IMG/VR virus record: IMGVR_UViG_3300008262_000463
Coordinates: 1 to 59,708 of that record
Direction: 5' to 3' (one strand)
DNA length: 59,708 nt
Source: a virus
Shown: positions 1-6,889 of the stretch, one piece after another
Position numbering within the stretch: the stretch's first letter is position 1
How the letters are laid out: every line of letters starts with the position of its first letter
Notes under the pieces: generated by a model
What the model was told of the DNA's origin: nothing
Databases searched by the model: none
The model's input: the letters and a program-made list of their open reading frames with translations, nothing else
Translations under genes and position numbers: made by a program

Positions 1-119
1 CTAACAAATGGTATTTTACTGCCTAAAAATCCAATTACTACGCCTATTAATCCTACTAGTGTAACAGCATGAACTGCATATGTCAACCAGATATCAGGAA
101 TGAATGACAAATACCACAT
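1..119 (-). CDS. Small inner-membrane protein, 3' end outside window
   Basis: The minus-strand frame starts at 119 (ATG) and runs off the left edge, so only about 40 residues are seen. They begin MWYLSFIPDIWLTYAVHAV and continue as one hydrophobic membrane segment (rich in V, G, I, L) followed by a short polar stretch. Small proteins with this start are common in T4-like phages of aquatic bacteria. A role in lysis, for example as an inner-membrane spanin, is possible, but I infer that only from topology. The start lies one base after the stop of the upstream gene, so the two are probably cotranscribed and coupled. Confidence 0.6.
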   Translation of the reverse strand, partial: MWYLSFIPDIWLTYAVHAVTLVGLIGVVIGFLGSKIPFV

Positions 120-120
120 T

Positions 121-450
121 TTATTTTGGTGCTTTTCTTGCTATCAATTTCATCAATATTGGATTTTTTCTTTTACGAACACCTGGTTCACCACCTGCAC
201 CGCCAGTACCAGCAATTGCGCCAGAACTTTGTACATTTGTAGGTGCGGCAGCCACAACACCATCTTCTTGAACAGGTACTCTGTGTAATTTGGCCAAATG
301 GTCCATAACCTCACCAGTAGAAGAAGAAATGTTTTTATTTAATTCTTCTCTTTCTTCATCTGATGGTGCTTGTTTTAATTTGTGTTTAAGATGGTTAAGT
401 TCGTCTTGTTTCTCAACAAACTTTTTAAATGTGAATATATCGTATGTCAT
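121..450 (-). CDS. Conserved hypothetical phage protein, 109 aa
   Basis: Starts at an ATG that overlaps the stop of the upstream gene (ATGA at 447-450) and has a GAGG ribosome site in front. The N-terminal 55 residues are charged and helical, with a heptad-like pattern around DELNHLKHKLKQ. Residues about 65-90 are a flexible Ala/Gly/Pro linker (GTGGAGGEPG), and the C-terminus is basic (RKRKNP, IARKAPK). No catalytic motif or membrane segment is visible. It lies at the end of the late virion block, so a virion or lysis accessory role is possible. The function is unknown. Confidence 0.6.
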   Translation of the reverse strand: MTYDIFTFKKFVEKQDELNHLKHKLKQAPSDEEREELNKNISSSTGEVMDHLAKLHRVPVQEDGVVAAAPTNVQSSGAIAGTGGAGGEPGVRKRKNPILMKLIARKAPK

Positions 451-833
451 ATTTTCCTCAAAGCTTCTGCAATATCCAAATCTATTGCAATATCTGTTGT
501 GTGAATTGATTTGCCGTTTATACCTTTAACAACTTCAGGTAATATATTCAAATATAAGAGAAATGTTTTGAGAATATCATAATCTCTTTCATCAATTCTA
601 TAAAACAATATTCTTGATGTTGCTTCTGGTCCAAAAACATTGTTCAATAGAATGATATGATTTAATATCAATCTTTCTTTCAGAGTTTTTGTTATTTTAT
701 ATCTACGAAACAAACGCTTGAGGTATTTGGTTCGTTTGATGTCTCCTTCAAACTCTGACATAATACAATTTGGTGCTTCATAACACTTCATTGCATACAA
801 TAAAAAATTACTTTCATTCAAATCATCAAACAT
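447..833 (-). CDS. Conserved hypothetical T4-like phage protein (DUF7207-like)
   Basis: I take the ATG at 833 (MFDDLNESNFLLYAMKCY) as the start. The reading frame extends upstream to a TTG at 866, but that part lies inside a terminator hairpin. The 128-residue protein has a characteristic N-terminus (FDDLNESNFLLYA), a basic middle (KRTKYLKRLFRRY) and a hydrophobic helix around ILNHIILLNNVFG. From memory this is a widely conserved small protein of T4-like marine phages, without known function. The family name is recalled, not checked. Its stop overlaps the next gene by four bases. Confidence 0.6.
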   Translation of the reverse strand: MFDDLNESNFLLYAMKCYEAPNCIMSEFEGDIKRTKYLKRLFRRYKITKTLKERLILNHIILLNNVFGPEATSRILFYRIDERDYDILKTFLLYLNILPEVVKGINGKSIHTTDIAIDLDIAEALRKI

Positions 834-857
834 CAATTCAAGTCCTAATATTAAAAA

Positions 858-883
858 CGGAGACAACCGTTAGATTGTCTCCG
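858..883 (-). terminator. Rho-independent terminator
   Basis: A perfect 9-bp inverted repeat (CGGAGACAA / TTGTCTCCG, 8-base loop) is followed on the minus strand by TTTTTAAT. It lies just after the stop of the Ig-domain virion protein gene and ends that transcript. Confidence 0.8.
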
Positions 884-919
884 CTGACATCAACATAAAC
901 CCTTTAAACGCATTACCTA

Positions 920-1579
920 TTAGGTAATTGTAATCGTTGCGTTTGAAGATGTTACAGAAGTTGCACCTGCTGCATTAACAATTGCACGAACCTTGAATGT
1001 TGTCAAGAATGTGTTAGCTGCGTTAGCTGTTAATGTTGCTGATGTATTTCCTGTGAAGAATGTTCCTGCTGTCGCTGTATTTGCCCAAACAGAACCATCG
1101 TTGTACTGCCAGTAGTATGTCAAAGTTGTTCCTGATGGTACAACAGAAGTTCCAACAGTAAATGTTACTGTGTTGCCAGCACCAGATGCAGCAGAACCAT
1201 TGGATGGTTGTGAAGTAATGGTGATGACTGCATCTTTGTATGTTGTATCTTCATCGTCGCCGTTCATTGTGTTCATTGCAACGAGAACTTCTTCTTGAAC
1301 ACGATTAGCACGGCCACCAGAACCAGTTGTGCGTAAAACCCAACCAGTATGTGCGCCTTTGTTTAGGTCAGCTGCAGCTTCTGCCGCAGATACGCCAAAC
1401 AGACCAATTGTTGCATTGACTGTATAGACATCTGCTGTTGTGTTGCTGAATAACAATGCAACGTTGGCAGCAGTAGGTCCTGCGGCCACAGCCTTAACTC
1501 CAGCTGCGTTGACAATTGTTGAATTTACAGCCCAATATGGTGCGTTGGCTGCATTATCGTTATTACCCCATGATGGCAT
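920..1579 (-). CDS. Virion structural protein with C-terminal Ig-like domain
   Basis: A 219-residue protein starting MPSWGNNDNAANAPYW, an N-terminus I recall from virion proteins of T4-like marine phages. Residues about 1-115 are Ala/Asn/Thr-rich. Residues about 120-219 (AVITITSQPSNGSA to SSNATITIT) have the alternating beta pattern of an immunoglobulin-like domain, including a YYWQYNDGS strand. Such domains decorate phage heads and tails and may bind glycans. It has its own late promoter (1612-1619), a strong ribosome site (AAAGGAG) and a terminator (858-883), which suggests high late expression. Decoration protein is an inference; structural protein is fairly safe. Confidence 0.65.
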   Translation of the reverse strand: MPSWGNNDNAANAPYWAVNSTIVNAAGVKAVAAGPTAANVALLFSNTTADVYTVNATIGLFGVSAAEAAADLNKGAHTGWVLRTTGSGGRANRVQEEVLVAMNTMNGDDEDTTYKDAVITITSQPSNGSAASGAGNTVTFTVGTSVVPSGTTLTYYWQYNDGSVWANTATAGTFFTGNTSATLTANAANTFLTTFKVRAIVNAAGATSVTSSNATITIT

Positions 1580-1611
1580 TTTTATCTCCTTTTAACCTCG
1601 GGTTATGTTGT

Positions 1612-1619
1612 TATTTATG
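1612..1619 (-). promoter_or_regulatory. T4-type late promoter (CATAAATA)
   Basis: CATAAATA on the minus strand, about 32 bases before the ATG of the Ig-domain protein gene. It differs from the T4 late consensus TATAAATA at the first base only. gp55, the late sigma factor, is encoded in this window. Confidence 0.55.
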
Positions 1620-1625
1620 TCTTTA

Positions 1626-3173
1626 TTAAACCGATTTCTTTCCGTAACCTTTTTCAAAGCCGTCTGGTGTGTCTGGTTTTCTGGCCAGTTGTGGATCAAT
1701 TTCCACATCATCACGCTTTTGACCGGTCATGGTTTTACCACCAGTCATAACGGCTTTTGCTTTAGGTCTTTTTCTGTCATCTCCTGCATTATCATCTTGT
1801 GACTGTTGTTTGTCACCTTTTTCAAAATCATACATATCTTCTTTCATATGTTTTCTTTTGTAGATGCTTTTGATAATGCGAGCAGACTTAGAATATTCTT
1901 TCTTCTCCATCTCATCAATCTGTTCAACTTCTTCATTCTTCATAGCAGCTTTACGGCGATCTATTTCTTTTTGCTGTGCTTCTATTTCTTTTTGAAGTCT
2001 CTTAGCTTCATCACCGTGTTCCTTTGCAGCTGCATCGAGTGAACGACCAGATAGTGCTTTGAATCTTGAACTAATTCTACCGTAAGCAGAAGATTCTTCC
2101 ATCTTACGAGATTCACGACCAATTGCTTTACTATAGTCTTGTGTAGATTTGTGTTCTGGTTTTGGTGGTGTAATTTCTTTGCCACTCAATACACTTTTTA
2201 ATCTAATGTTGTGACCACGAGCAGCATCTGAAGCTTGTCGTTTCATTGCATTTTGTTTATTGCGCTCTTCAATCTGTTCAATTTCTTCTTTGGCCATTGC
2301 CAAACCTTTTTCACGGCGTTTAATAATGTTTTGAGCCATATCTTTGTACTCACCAGATTTTGCGTGTGGTTTGAGCTGAGCAATTGTTTGTTTTGCTTTT
2401 TCTTTATATGCCGCTTTAGTTGCAGGACTAAGTTCATTTATTTGTGTTGATTCTTTATTCAATATTTGCCTATGATCTTTATCAACAACAATTCTGTGTT
2501 TGCTTATTAAAGACTTCAATATATCTTTTGACATTCTTCTTGTTGATGAATCAGATATACCAGAAACTTTTTTAATTGCACGATGAACAGCCGGCACAGA
2601 ACTCTTTTCTTCTGGTGAACTGTGTACACCCATAACTCTACTCAAATGTTGTTTAACATGATCGTGGTCTGATTGTGTTGCTGTGGGCAATTGATACACT
2701 TCTTTAATATTGGAAACAAACTCATAATCATCCATTGTTAAAGTGCCTTTGTCACGGATGCTAATTAACTTCTCAATAACTTTGTGTAGATCAGCATCAG
2801 ATTTAATATCTTCTCTTGCCAATTCTAACATACGAATAACAAGAGGAATATTTAATGTTACTGTATCTGTTTTATCTTTTGCTTCGTAAACTTCAATTGA
2901 TTCAAATTGATCTTTCGTATGATCTGATTTCCATTTCATGAACTCAGAAGATTTTGAATGTGCAACCTTAGTATTTTTAGGAACATATTCAGGATTAATT
3001 CCTCTCGATTTCAAATAACGAGATAACAAATCAGCTTCTGATGCACGAGCAGAAATTTCATCCAATTGTTCTTCACTAATACCGGCTTTTGCACCCCATG
3101 GATCAAGTGGATTTATTCCACTTTGACCTCTTGCTGGTTCAGGATTAATTCTAATTGCTTTTATTTTTTTCAT
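1626..3173 (-). CDS. Large charged late protein with repeated gp21-like cleavage motifs
   Basis: A 515-residue, very hydrophilic, Lys/Glu-rich protein without membrane segments. It contains motifs of the form EExEQI[D/E]E (about residues 296 and 417), plus QINELS and EEQLDEIS. Each holds an [I/L]-x-E triplet, the type of site cut by the T4 prohead protease gp21. A coiled-coil stretch (EAKRLQKEIEAQQKEIDRRK) is near residue 400. EEVEQIDE-containing proteins are common in T4-like marine phages and are usually listed as structural. I infer an internal head protein or a precursor cut into pieces. The start overlaps the upstream stop by four bases (3170-3173). Confidence 0.55.
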   Translation of the reverse strand: MKKIKAIRINPEPARGQSGINPLDPWGAKAGISEEQLDEISARASEADLLSRYLKSRGINPEYVPKNTKVAHSKSSEFMKWKSDHTKDQFESIEVYEAKDKTDTVTLNIPLVIRMLELAREDIKSDADLHKVIEKLISIRDKGTLTMDDYEFVSNIKEVYQLPTATQSDHDHVKQHLSRVMGVHSSPEEKSSVPAVHRAIKKVSGISDSSTRRMSKDILKSLISKHRIVVDKDHRQILNKESTQINELSPATKAAYKEKAKQTIAQLKPHAKSGEYKDMAQNIIKRREKGLAMAKEEIEQIEERNKQNAMKRQASDAARGHNIRLKSVLSGKEITPPKPEHKSTQDYSKAIGRESRKMEESSAYGRISSRFKALSGRSLDAAAKEHGDEAKRLQKEIEAQQKEIDRRKAAMKNEEVEQIDEMEKKEYSKSARIIKSIYKRKHMKEDMYDFEKGDKQQSQDDNAGDDRKRPKAKAVMTGGKTMTGQKRDDVEIDPQLARKPDTPDGFEKGYGKKSV

Positions 3174-4729
3174 TTTACTTTTGTTCTGTCTTTAATTGCT
3201 TCAAAAGCAGCCTTAGCGATTTTTGTAGTACGATTCATTGGTGTATCACATTGTGTTTCTTCTGGCACACAATTAGGAACTTTTTTGCCGCCTTTGTTTT
3301 TCATGCCAACCATTTGATAACCCTTCCAACAAGGATCACCACCTTTTACTTGTGTGTTTTCACCTTCTTGTACAGTTTTTTCTTTAGCAAGTTTGGTTGC
3401 TGTTGCATACATTACTGACTTAGCACGTTCACCGTAACGTTGTTTGAAACCTTGTAAACCTTTTTTCATACCTTTGACAATACGCTCTTTTTCTTGTGTT
3501 TCTGGTTCACTTAAAGTTCGTTCTGTTACAGATTCAACTTCTTCTTTAAAAGGATCTACACCTTTCGAATACATTTTAGATTTAGCTGTTTCCATTCCAT
3601 GTATTCTTTTCCAATCTTTTTTTGTACCAGATCTCATACCGAGTTTTTCACCTTTTGCTTTCATATCTTTTAAAGCTTTGTTGTGGTAGGATTTAAGAGT
3701 ATTAGTTGAAAGTTCGTCAATCTGTTCAACTTCTTCATTCATTTGTTTCTTGTCTTTAATATATCTAATTGGTGTTGATGAATGAACTCCTGCTGCGTCC
3801 ATTACATGACGAACAGCATCATTATGCGATTTATGGTCGTATTCCATTTCATCATTTCTTGCTACAGCGTGAGCAGTTTTTTTTGTTTTATTGTGAACAT
3901 TGTTTTCTGTATCACCAATAAGTTTTGGTTTTTCACCTGGTTTTTTATGATAAACTTTATAAGCGTGTTGTGTGTGGTTTTTACCAACTTCACCATAAGA
4001 ATCTTCACTTGAACCTTCGTGATATTTGTGTAGATATACTGTACCGTGCATAGCATTTTCATCAATCTGTTCAACTTCTTCACCCATTCTTTTCTTTAGA
4101 GAGTGTTCAGCTGTTGATTGAGCATCTTCTTTGTCATCGTGATAAGATACTGGTCCTTCACCCATGTGTTTACCATCTTTGAAGTGATGAACTTGGTATT
4201 CATTATACTCTGTGTCTTTGTACACTCTTGCAGTATGTTCACCTTCTCCATGTTTAGAAATTAAACGCTTGCCGGCAGTTAAACTTTCTTCTTTAACAGG
4301 TTTCATCGCCTGTTTCATTCCTTGTTTAGCGAGGTGTCTAGCAACAGAAAATTGAACACCAAATTTACCGGCTTTTGCTGATGGATTTTTCTTTACTGGA
4401 TCTGGAGTAAATGGGGGTTCATCTTTACTTGCATTTTTCGCATAACTATTCTCAATAATTTTTGCAATCGCTTCTTCACCATATGTTTCTTTTTTCTGTT
4501 TACGCAAAATATCAAAGTCTTGAGAATCAATCTTATTGTTCTTGTTTTTATCAATCTTGTGTTGATCGCCTTTTAATTCTTCTTTTACTTCTTTTTTGTT
4601 GCGGAGAAGTTCAAAGTCATGAGCATCGATTTTTTTATTTTTATTCATATCGATTTTATGCTGATCGCCTTTTAATGCTTCATTGACAGCATCGATCATA
4701 GATTGAGTTACTTTTGGTTTGGTGAACAT
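3170..4729 (-). CDS. Putative internal virion protein with tandem EF-hand-like loops
   Basis: The start is placed at 4729 (MFTKPKVTQS), which has a strong CGGAGAAG ribosome site; an earlier ATG at 4756 lacks one. The 519-residue protein has two EF-hand or dockerin-like calcium loops near the N-terminus (DMNKNKKIDAHDF and DKNKNNKIDSQDF), each preceded by LKGDQHKI. It has two copies of EEVEQIDE (followed by NAMHG and by LSTNTLKSY) and a C-terminal pair of cysteines in a CWKGY...VPNC motif that I recall from other phage virion proteins. The body is Lys/Glu/His-rich. The EEVEQIDE copies look like gp21 cleavage sites, so a cleaved, head-packaged protein is likely but unproven. Confidence 0.55.
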   Translation of the reverse strand: MFTKPKVTQSMIDAVNEALKGDQHKIDMNKNKKIDAHDFELLRNKKEVKEELKGDQHKIDKNKNNKIDSQDFDILRKQKKETYGEEAIAKIIENSYAKNASKDEPPFTPDPVKKNPSAKAGKFGVQFSVARHLAKQGMKQAMKPVKEESLTAGKRLISKHGEGEHTARVYKDTEYNEYQVHHFKDGKHMGEGPVSYHDDKEDAQSTAEHSLKKRMGEEVEQIDENAMHGTVYLHKYHEGSSEDSYGEVGKNHTQHAYKVYHKKPGEKPKLIGDTENNVHNKTKKTAHAVARNDEMEYDHKSHNDAVRHVMDAAGVHSSTPIRYIKDKKQMNEEVEQIDELSTNTLKSYHNKALKDMKAKGEKLGMRSGTKKDWKRIHGMETAKSKMYSKGVDPFKEEVESVTERTLSEPETQEKERIVKGMKKGLQGFKQRYGERAKSVMYATATKLAKEKTVQEGENTQVKGGDPCWKGYQMVGMKNKGGKKVPNCVPEETQCDTPMNRTTKIAKAAFEAIKDRTKVK

Positions 4730-4743
4730 TTTCTTCTCCGTTA

Positions 4744-5046
4744 TTAGCAGTTCCACTTGCGTAATGATTTGTTGATTCTTGAATCTGGATCTCTAGCAGT
4801 TTTAGCTGAGGTTAAACGCTTTTTCATTCCAGTCATTCTAGCACAGAATGATTTACGGCGATTAGCTGCCTTTGAGCCTGCTTTTAGTTTACTTGGCTTC
4901 GTTGTAACTGCCATAGAAAGCTTTGAACCTGGATTCTCACGGCGATACGATGCAATGCCTTTACGATTCAGACCACCTGATTCAGATTTGCCTTCTTTAC
5001 GTTGCCATGCGGCAGTTTCAGAAATGAATTCTTTAAACTTTAACAT
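4744..5046 (-). CDS. DUF6321-type small basic protein with capsid targeting N-terminus
   Basis: A 100-residue, strongly basic protein. The N-terminus MLKFKEFISE/TAAW matches the T4 internal-protein signal MKTYQEFIAE/A in length and in the [I/L]-x-E at positions 8-10. The rest (AAWQRKEGKSESGGLNRKG, RKSFCARMTGMKKRL, DPDSRINKSLRKWNC) is the conserved core I know as DUF6321, found in many tailed phages. Its conserved cysteines and basic residues suggest nucleic-acid binding, but no activity is known to me. It overlaps the upstream adenylyltransferase-kinase gene by 14 bases, so the two are translationally coupled. I infer packaging in the head. Confidence 0.7.
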   Translation of the reverse strand: MLKFKEFISETAAWQRKEGKSESGGLNRKGIASYRRENPGSKLSMAVTTKPSKLKAGSKAANRRKSFCARMTGMKKRLTSAKTARDPDSRINKSLRKWNC

Positions 5047-6889
5047 TTTTCTTCCTCAACAATTTAATTTTTCCGTATGTATCTGAAATCTTTTGCATAG
5101 GTTCTTTATTTGAAGAACCCCCAAGTACACCTGCAACACCCATATCGTTTGCACCAGGATCATCTATTGCTTCGTGGTATTGTTTCTTCTTATGTTTCTC
5201 ACCACGAATTGCATCTTTAGACTTTTGTTTATGTTTACCTGAACCTGGTCCTACTTTTTGTGAAGCGTGTGCTACTGGATTTCTATGCTTACGAAAATCT
5301 TTAAATTCTTTTTGTTCTCTGTAGGTAACATCGCCCATTCCTGACATAGGGTATACTGTTCCCTGTTGGCGAGTATCGTATTCTGGTCCTACTCCGCCGG
5401 TTCGTATCGCACCACTTGGGTTACGAACCAGACGTTTTAATTTCTCTTTTTCTTTGTCCCGCCGGAAGTTGGTTTCTTTTGGCTCTGGCTGGACTTCGAC
5501 TGTGGGCTGCGAGGCTTCGTGGTACGTTTTGAAGGTGTAACCGCCTGTGGCTTTGATGTCTCCGTCTCGGACATCATCTTTTTTGTTGAGTTTTCGCTGG
5601 AGCTGGATTCCTGGGAAGAGCTCGTTGACTCGACTGGTTTTACCTTCAGAAAGTCTATAATCTTTTTTAACATTTCTATATTCCTTAAATAACGTATTAA
5701 TATTTAATGATTTACGGCGTTCTAACCATTCTTGTGCAGTCTCACCGACAATCTTTGAATCCAAGAACTTACTGGTGGATTCATACACTTCATGTACATC
5801 TTCCTCTTTAATTTCTCCAGTATTATCGAAAACCACAAATTTGGAAAAGACTTCATTAAAGTATTTAGTATTTTCTTGTGATCGTAACCACTTGTCATGT
5901 CTCATGGACTCGACCATCATCCTTGACAATAATGAGTTTCTTTCACGACTGGTTTCATTTGTGGTATCAACAAAAATCATCATTGTTCCATACCCCAAAT
6001 CTTCTAGTTCTTCTTTGATCTGCATGATGCGGTCACGGTCATCAGCAGGACCATTGATAATCAAAGGACCACGATTTCTGATGGCTTCTCTACGATAATC
6101 TCTTGTTTGTTCTGAGAGTTTTTGTTTGTCACCGAGATATTCTTGTGCCTGTACAAGATTCAATTCAACAATTTTAGATTCTGCAATTGCTTCACGAATC
6201 ACCACATCTTTACCAGAACCTGGCCCACCGGTAACAAATATTGCTCTGAATTGACCACGGCTATTATCTTCATTCAAACCCATACCTTTTCTGGTATCAT
6301 GCATGAGTTCTTTTGCGTGTTTATCGTCAACATGAGCAGGAACACCTTGTCTAAAGGATGCAAAGTCACGATTCTTTGCGTGTTCTCTCATCTTGGTGCC
6401 TGACATACCTTCTGCACCTTCGGAATCTGGATCACGATGGCCAGCAGAGATAACAGTTATCTTTTTAAAGTTATATGGAACATGACCTTCTTTATTTGGT
6501 TTTCCATTGTATTTGTTTAAACTATCGTGAAATTCTTTTACACGGTCAGAACCAGCAACCACAACAAGATGATCGTGGCCTGCTTTACTAAGTTTTTCTG
6601 CATGGTGGAATATAGATGGTTGTTCTTTTGACGCAGCAACAAAATTTGTACCTGGAGAATATTTCTGTAAGTGCTTTATTTTTTGTTGTGCTGTTAATGG
6701 ATTCTTTTTATTATCTTGAGAATGTGAAGCAATAACTTCATGATGTGCATTTAAACGAGCTGCGGTCTCCCTTACCTTATCGATCATTTTTAAATGACCT
6801 GTGGTGGGAGGATTCATACGGCCAAAAGCAATAACTGCTGGCTTCTTAAATTCTTCTTGTTCTTGTATTATATCTTTAAATGACTTCAC
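5033..6889 (-). CDS. Nucleotidyltransferase (NMNAT-like) fused to a P-loop kinase; probable packaged enzyme
   Basis: A 618-residue protein. Residues 1-10 (MKSFKDIIQE) form a capsid targeting-like signal. Residues about 17-205 are a cytidylyltransferase-type domain: GRMNPPTTGH at 23-32 is the [HT]xGH site, and SGTKMR at 163-168 is the SxTxxR-type motif, as in nicotinamide-mononucleotide adenylyltransferases. Residues about 213-400 hold a P-loop kinase (GGPGSGKD, 221-228), possibly zeta-toxin or NadR-like. The C-terminal 200 residues are charged and unrecognised. NadR has the same adenylyltransferase-kinase order, so an NAD-related role is plausible; the substrate is not shown. The start overlaps the upstream stop by four bases. 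Confidence 0.7.
   Translation of the reverse strand: MKSFKDIIQEQEEFKKPAVIAFGRMNPPTTGHLKMIDKVRETAARLNAHHEVIASHSQDNKKNPLTAQQKIKHLQKYSPGTNFVAASKEQPSIFHHAEKLSKAGHDHLVVVAGSDRVKEFHDSLNKYNGKPNKEGHVPYNFKKITVISAGHRDPDSEGAEGMSGTKMREHAKNRDFASFRQGVPAHVDDKHAKELMHDTRKGMGLNEDNSRGQFRAIFVTGGPGSGKDVVIREAIAESKIVELNLVQAQEYLGDKQKLSEQTRDYRREAIRNRGPLIINGPADDRDRIMQIKEELEDLGYGTMMIFVDTTNETSRERNSLLSRMMVESMRHDKWLRSQENTKYFNEVFSKFVVFDNTGEIKEEDVHEVYESTSKFLDSKIVGETAQEWLERRKSLNINTLFKEYRNVKKDYRLSEGKTSRVNELFPGIQLQRKLNKKDDVRDGDIKATGGYTFKTYHEASQPTVEVQPEPKETNFRRDKEKEKLKRLVRNPSGAIRTGGVGPEYDTRQQGTVYPMSGMGDVTYREQKEFKDFRKHRNPVAHASQKVGPGSGKHKQKSKDAIRGEKHKKKQYHEAIDDPGANDMGVAGVLGGSSNKEPMQKISDTYGKIKLLRKKNVKV

Noticed and set aside
4462-4686. 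Plus-strand frame complementary to the EF-hand region
   Set aside because: Mirror of a Lys/Asp-rich repeat; the product is Leu/Phe-rich without a start signal. Similar plus-strand mirrors occur under many minus genes.
5437-5673. Ser/Lys-rich 78-codon frame on the minus strand
   Set aside because: It lies wholly inside the adenylyltransferase-kinase gene in another frame and has a low-complexity product; the main frame has clear domains.
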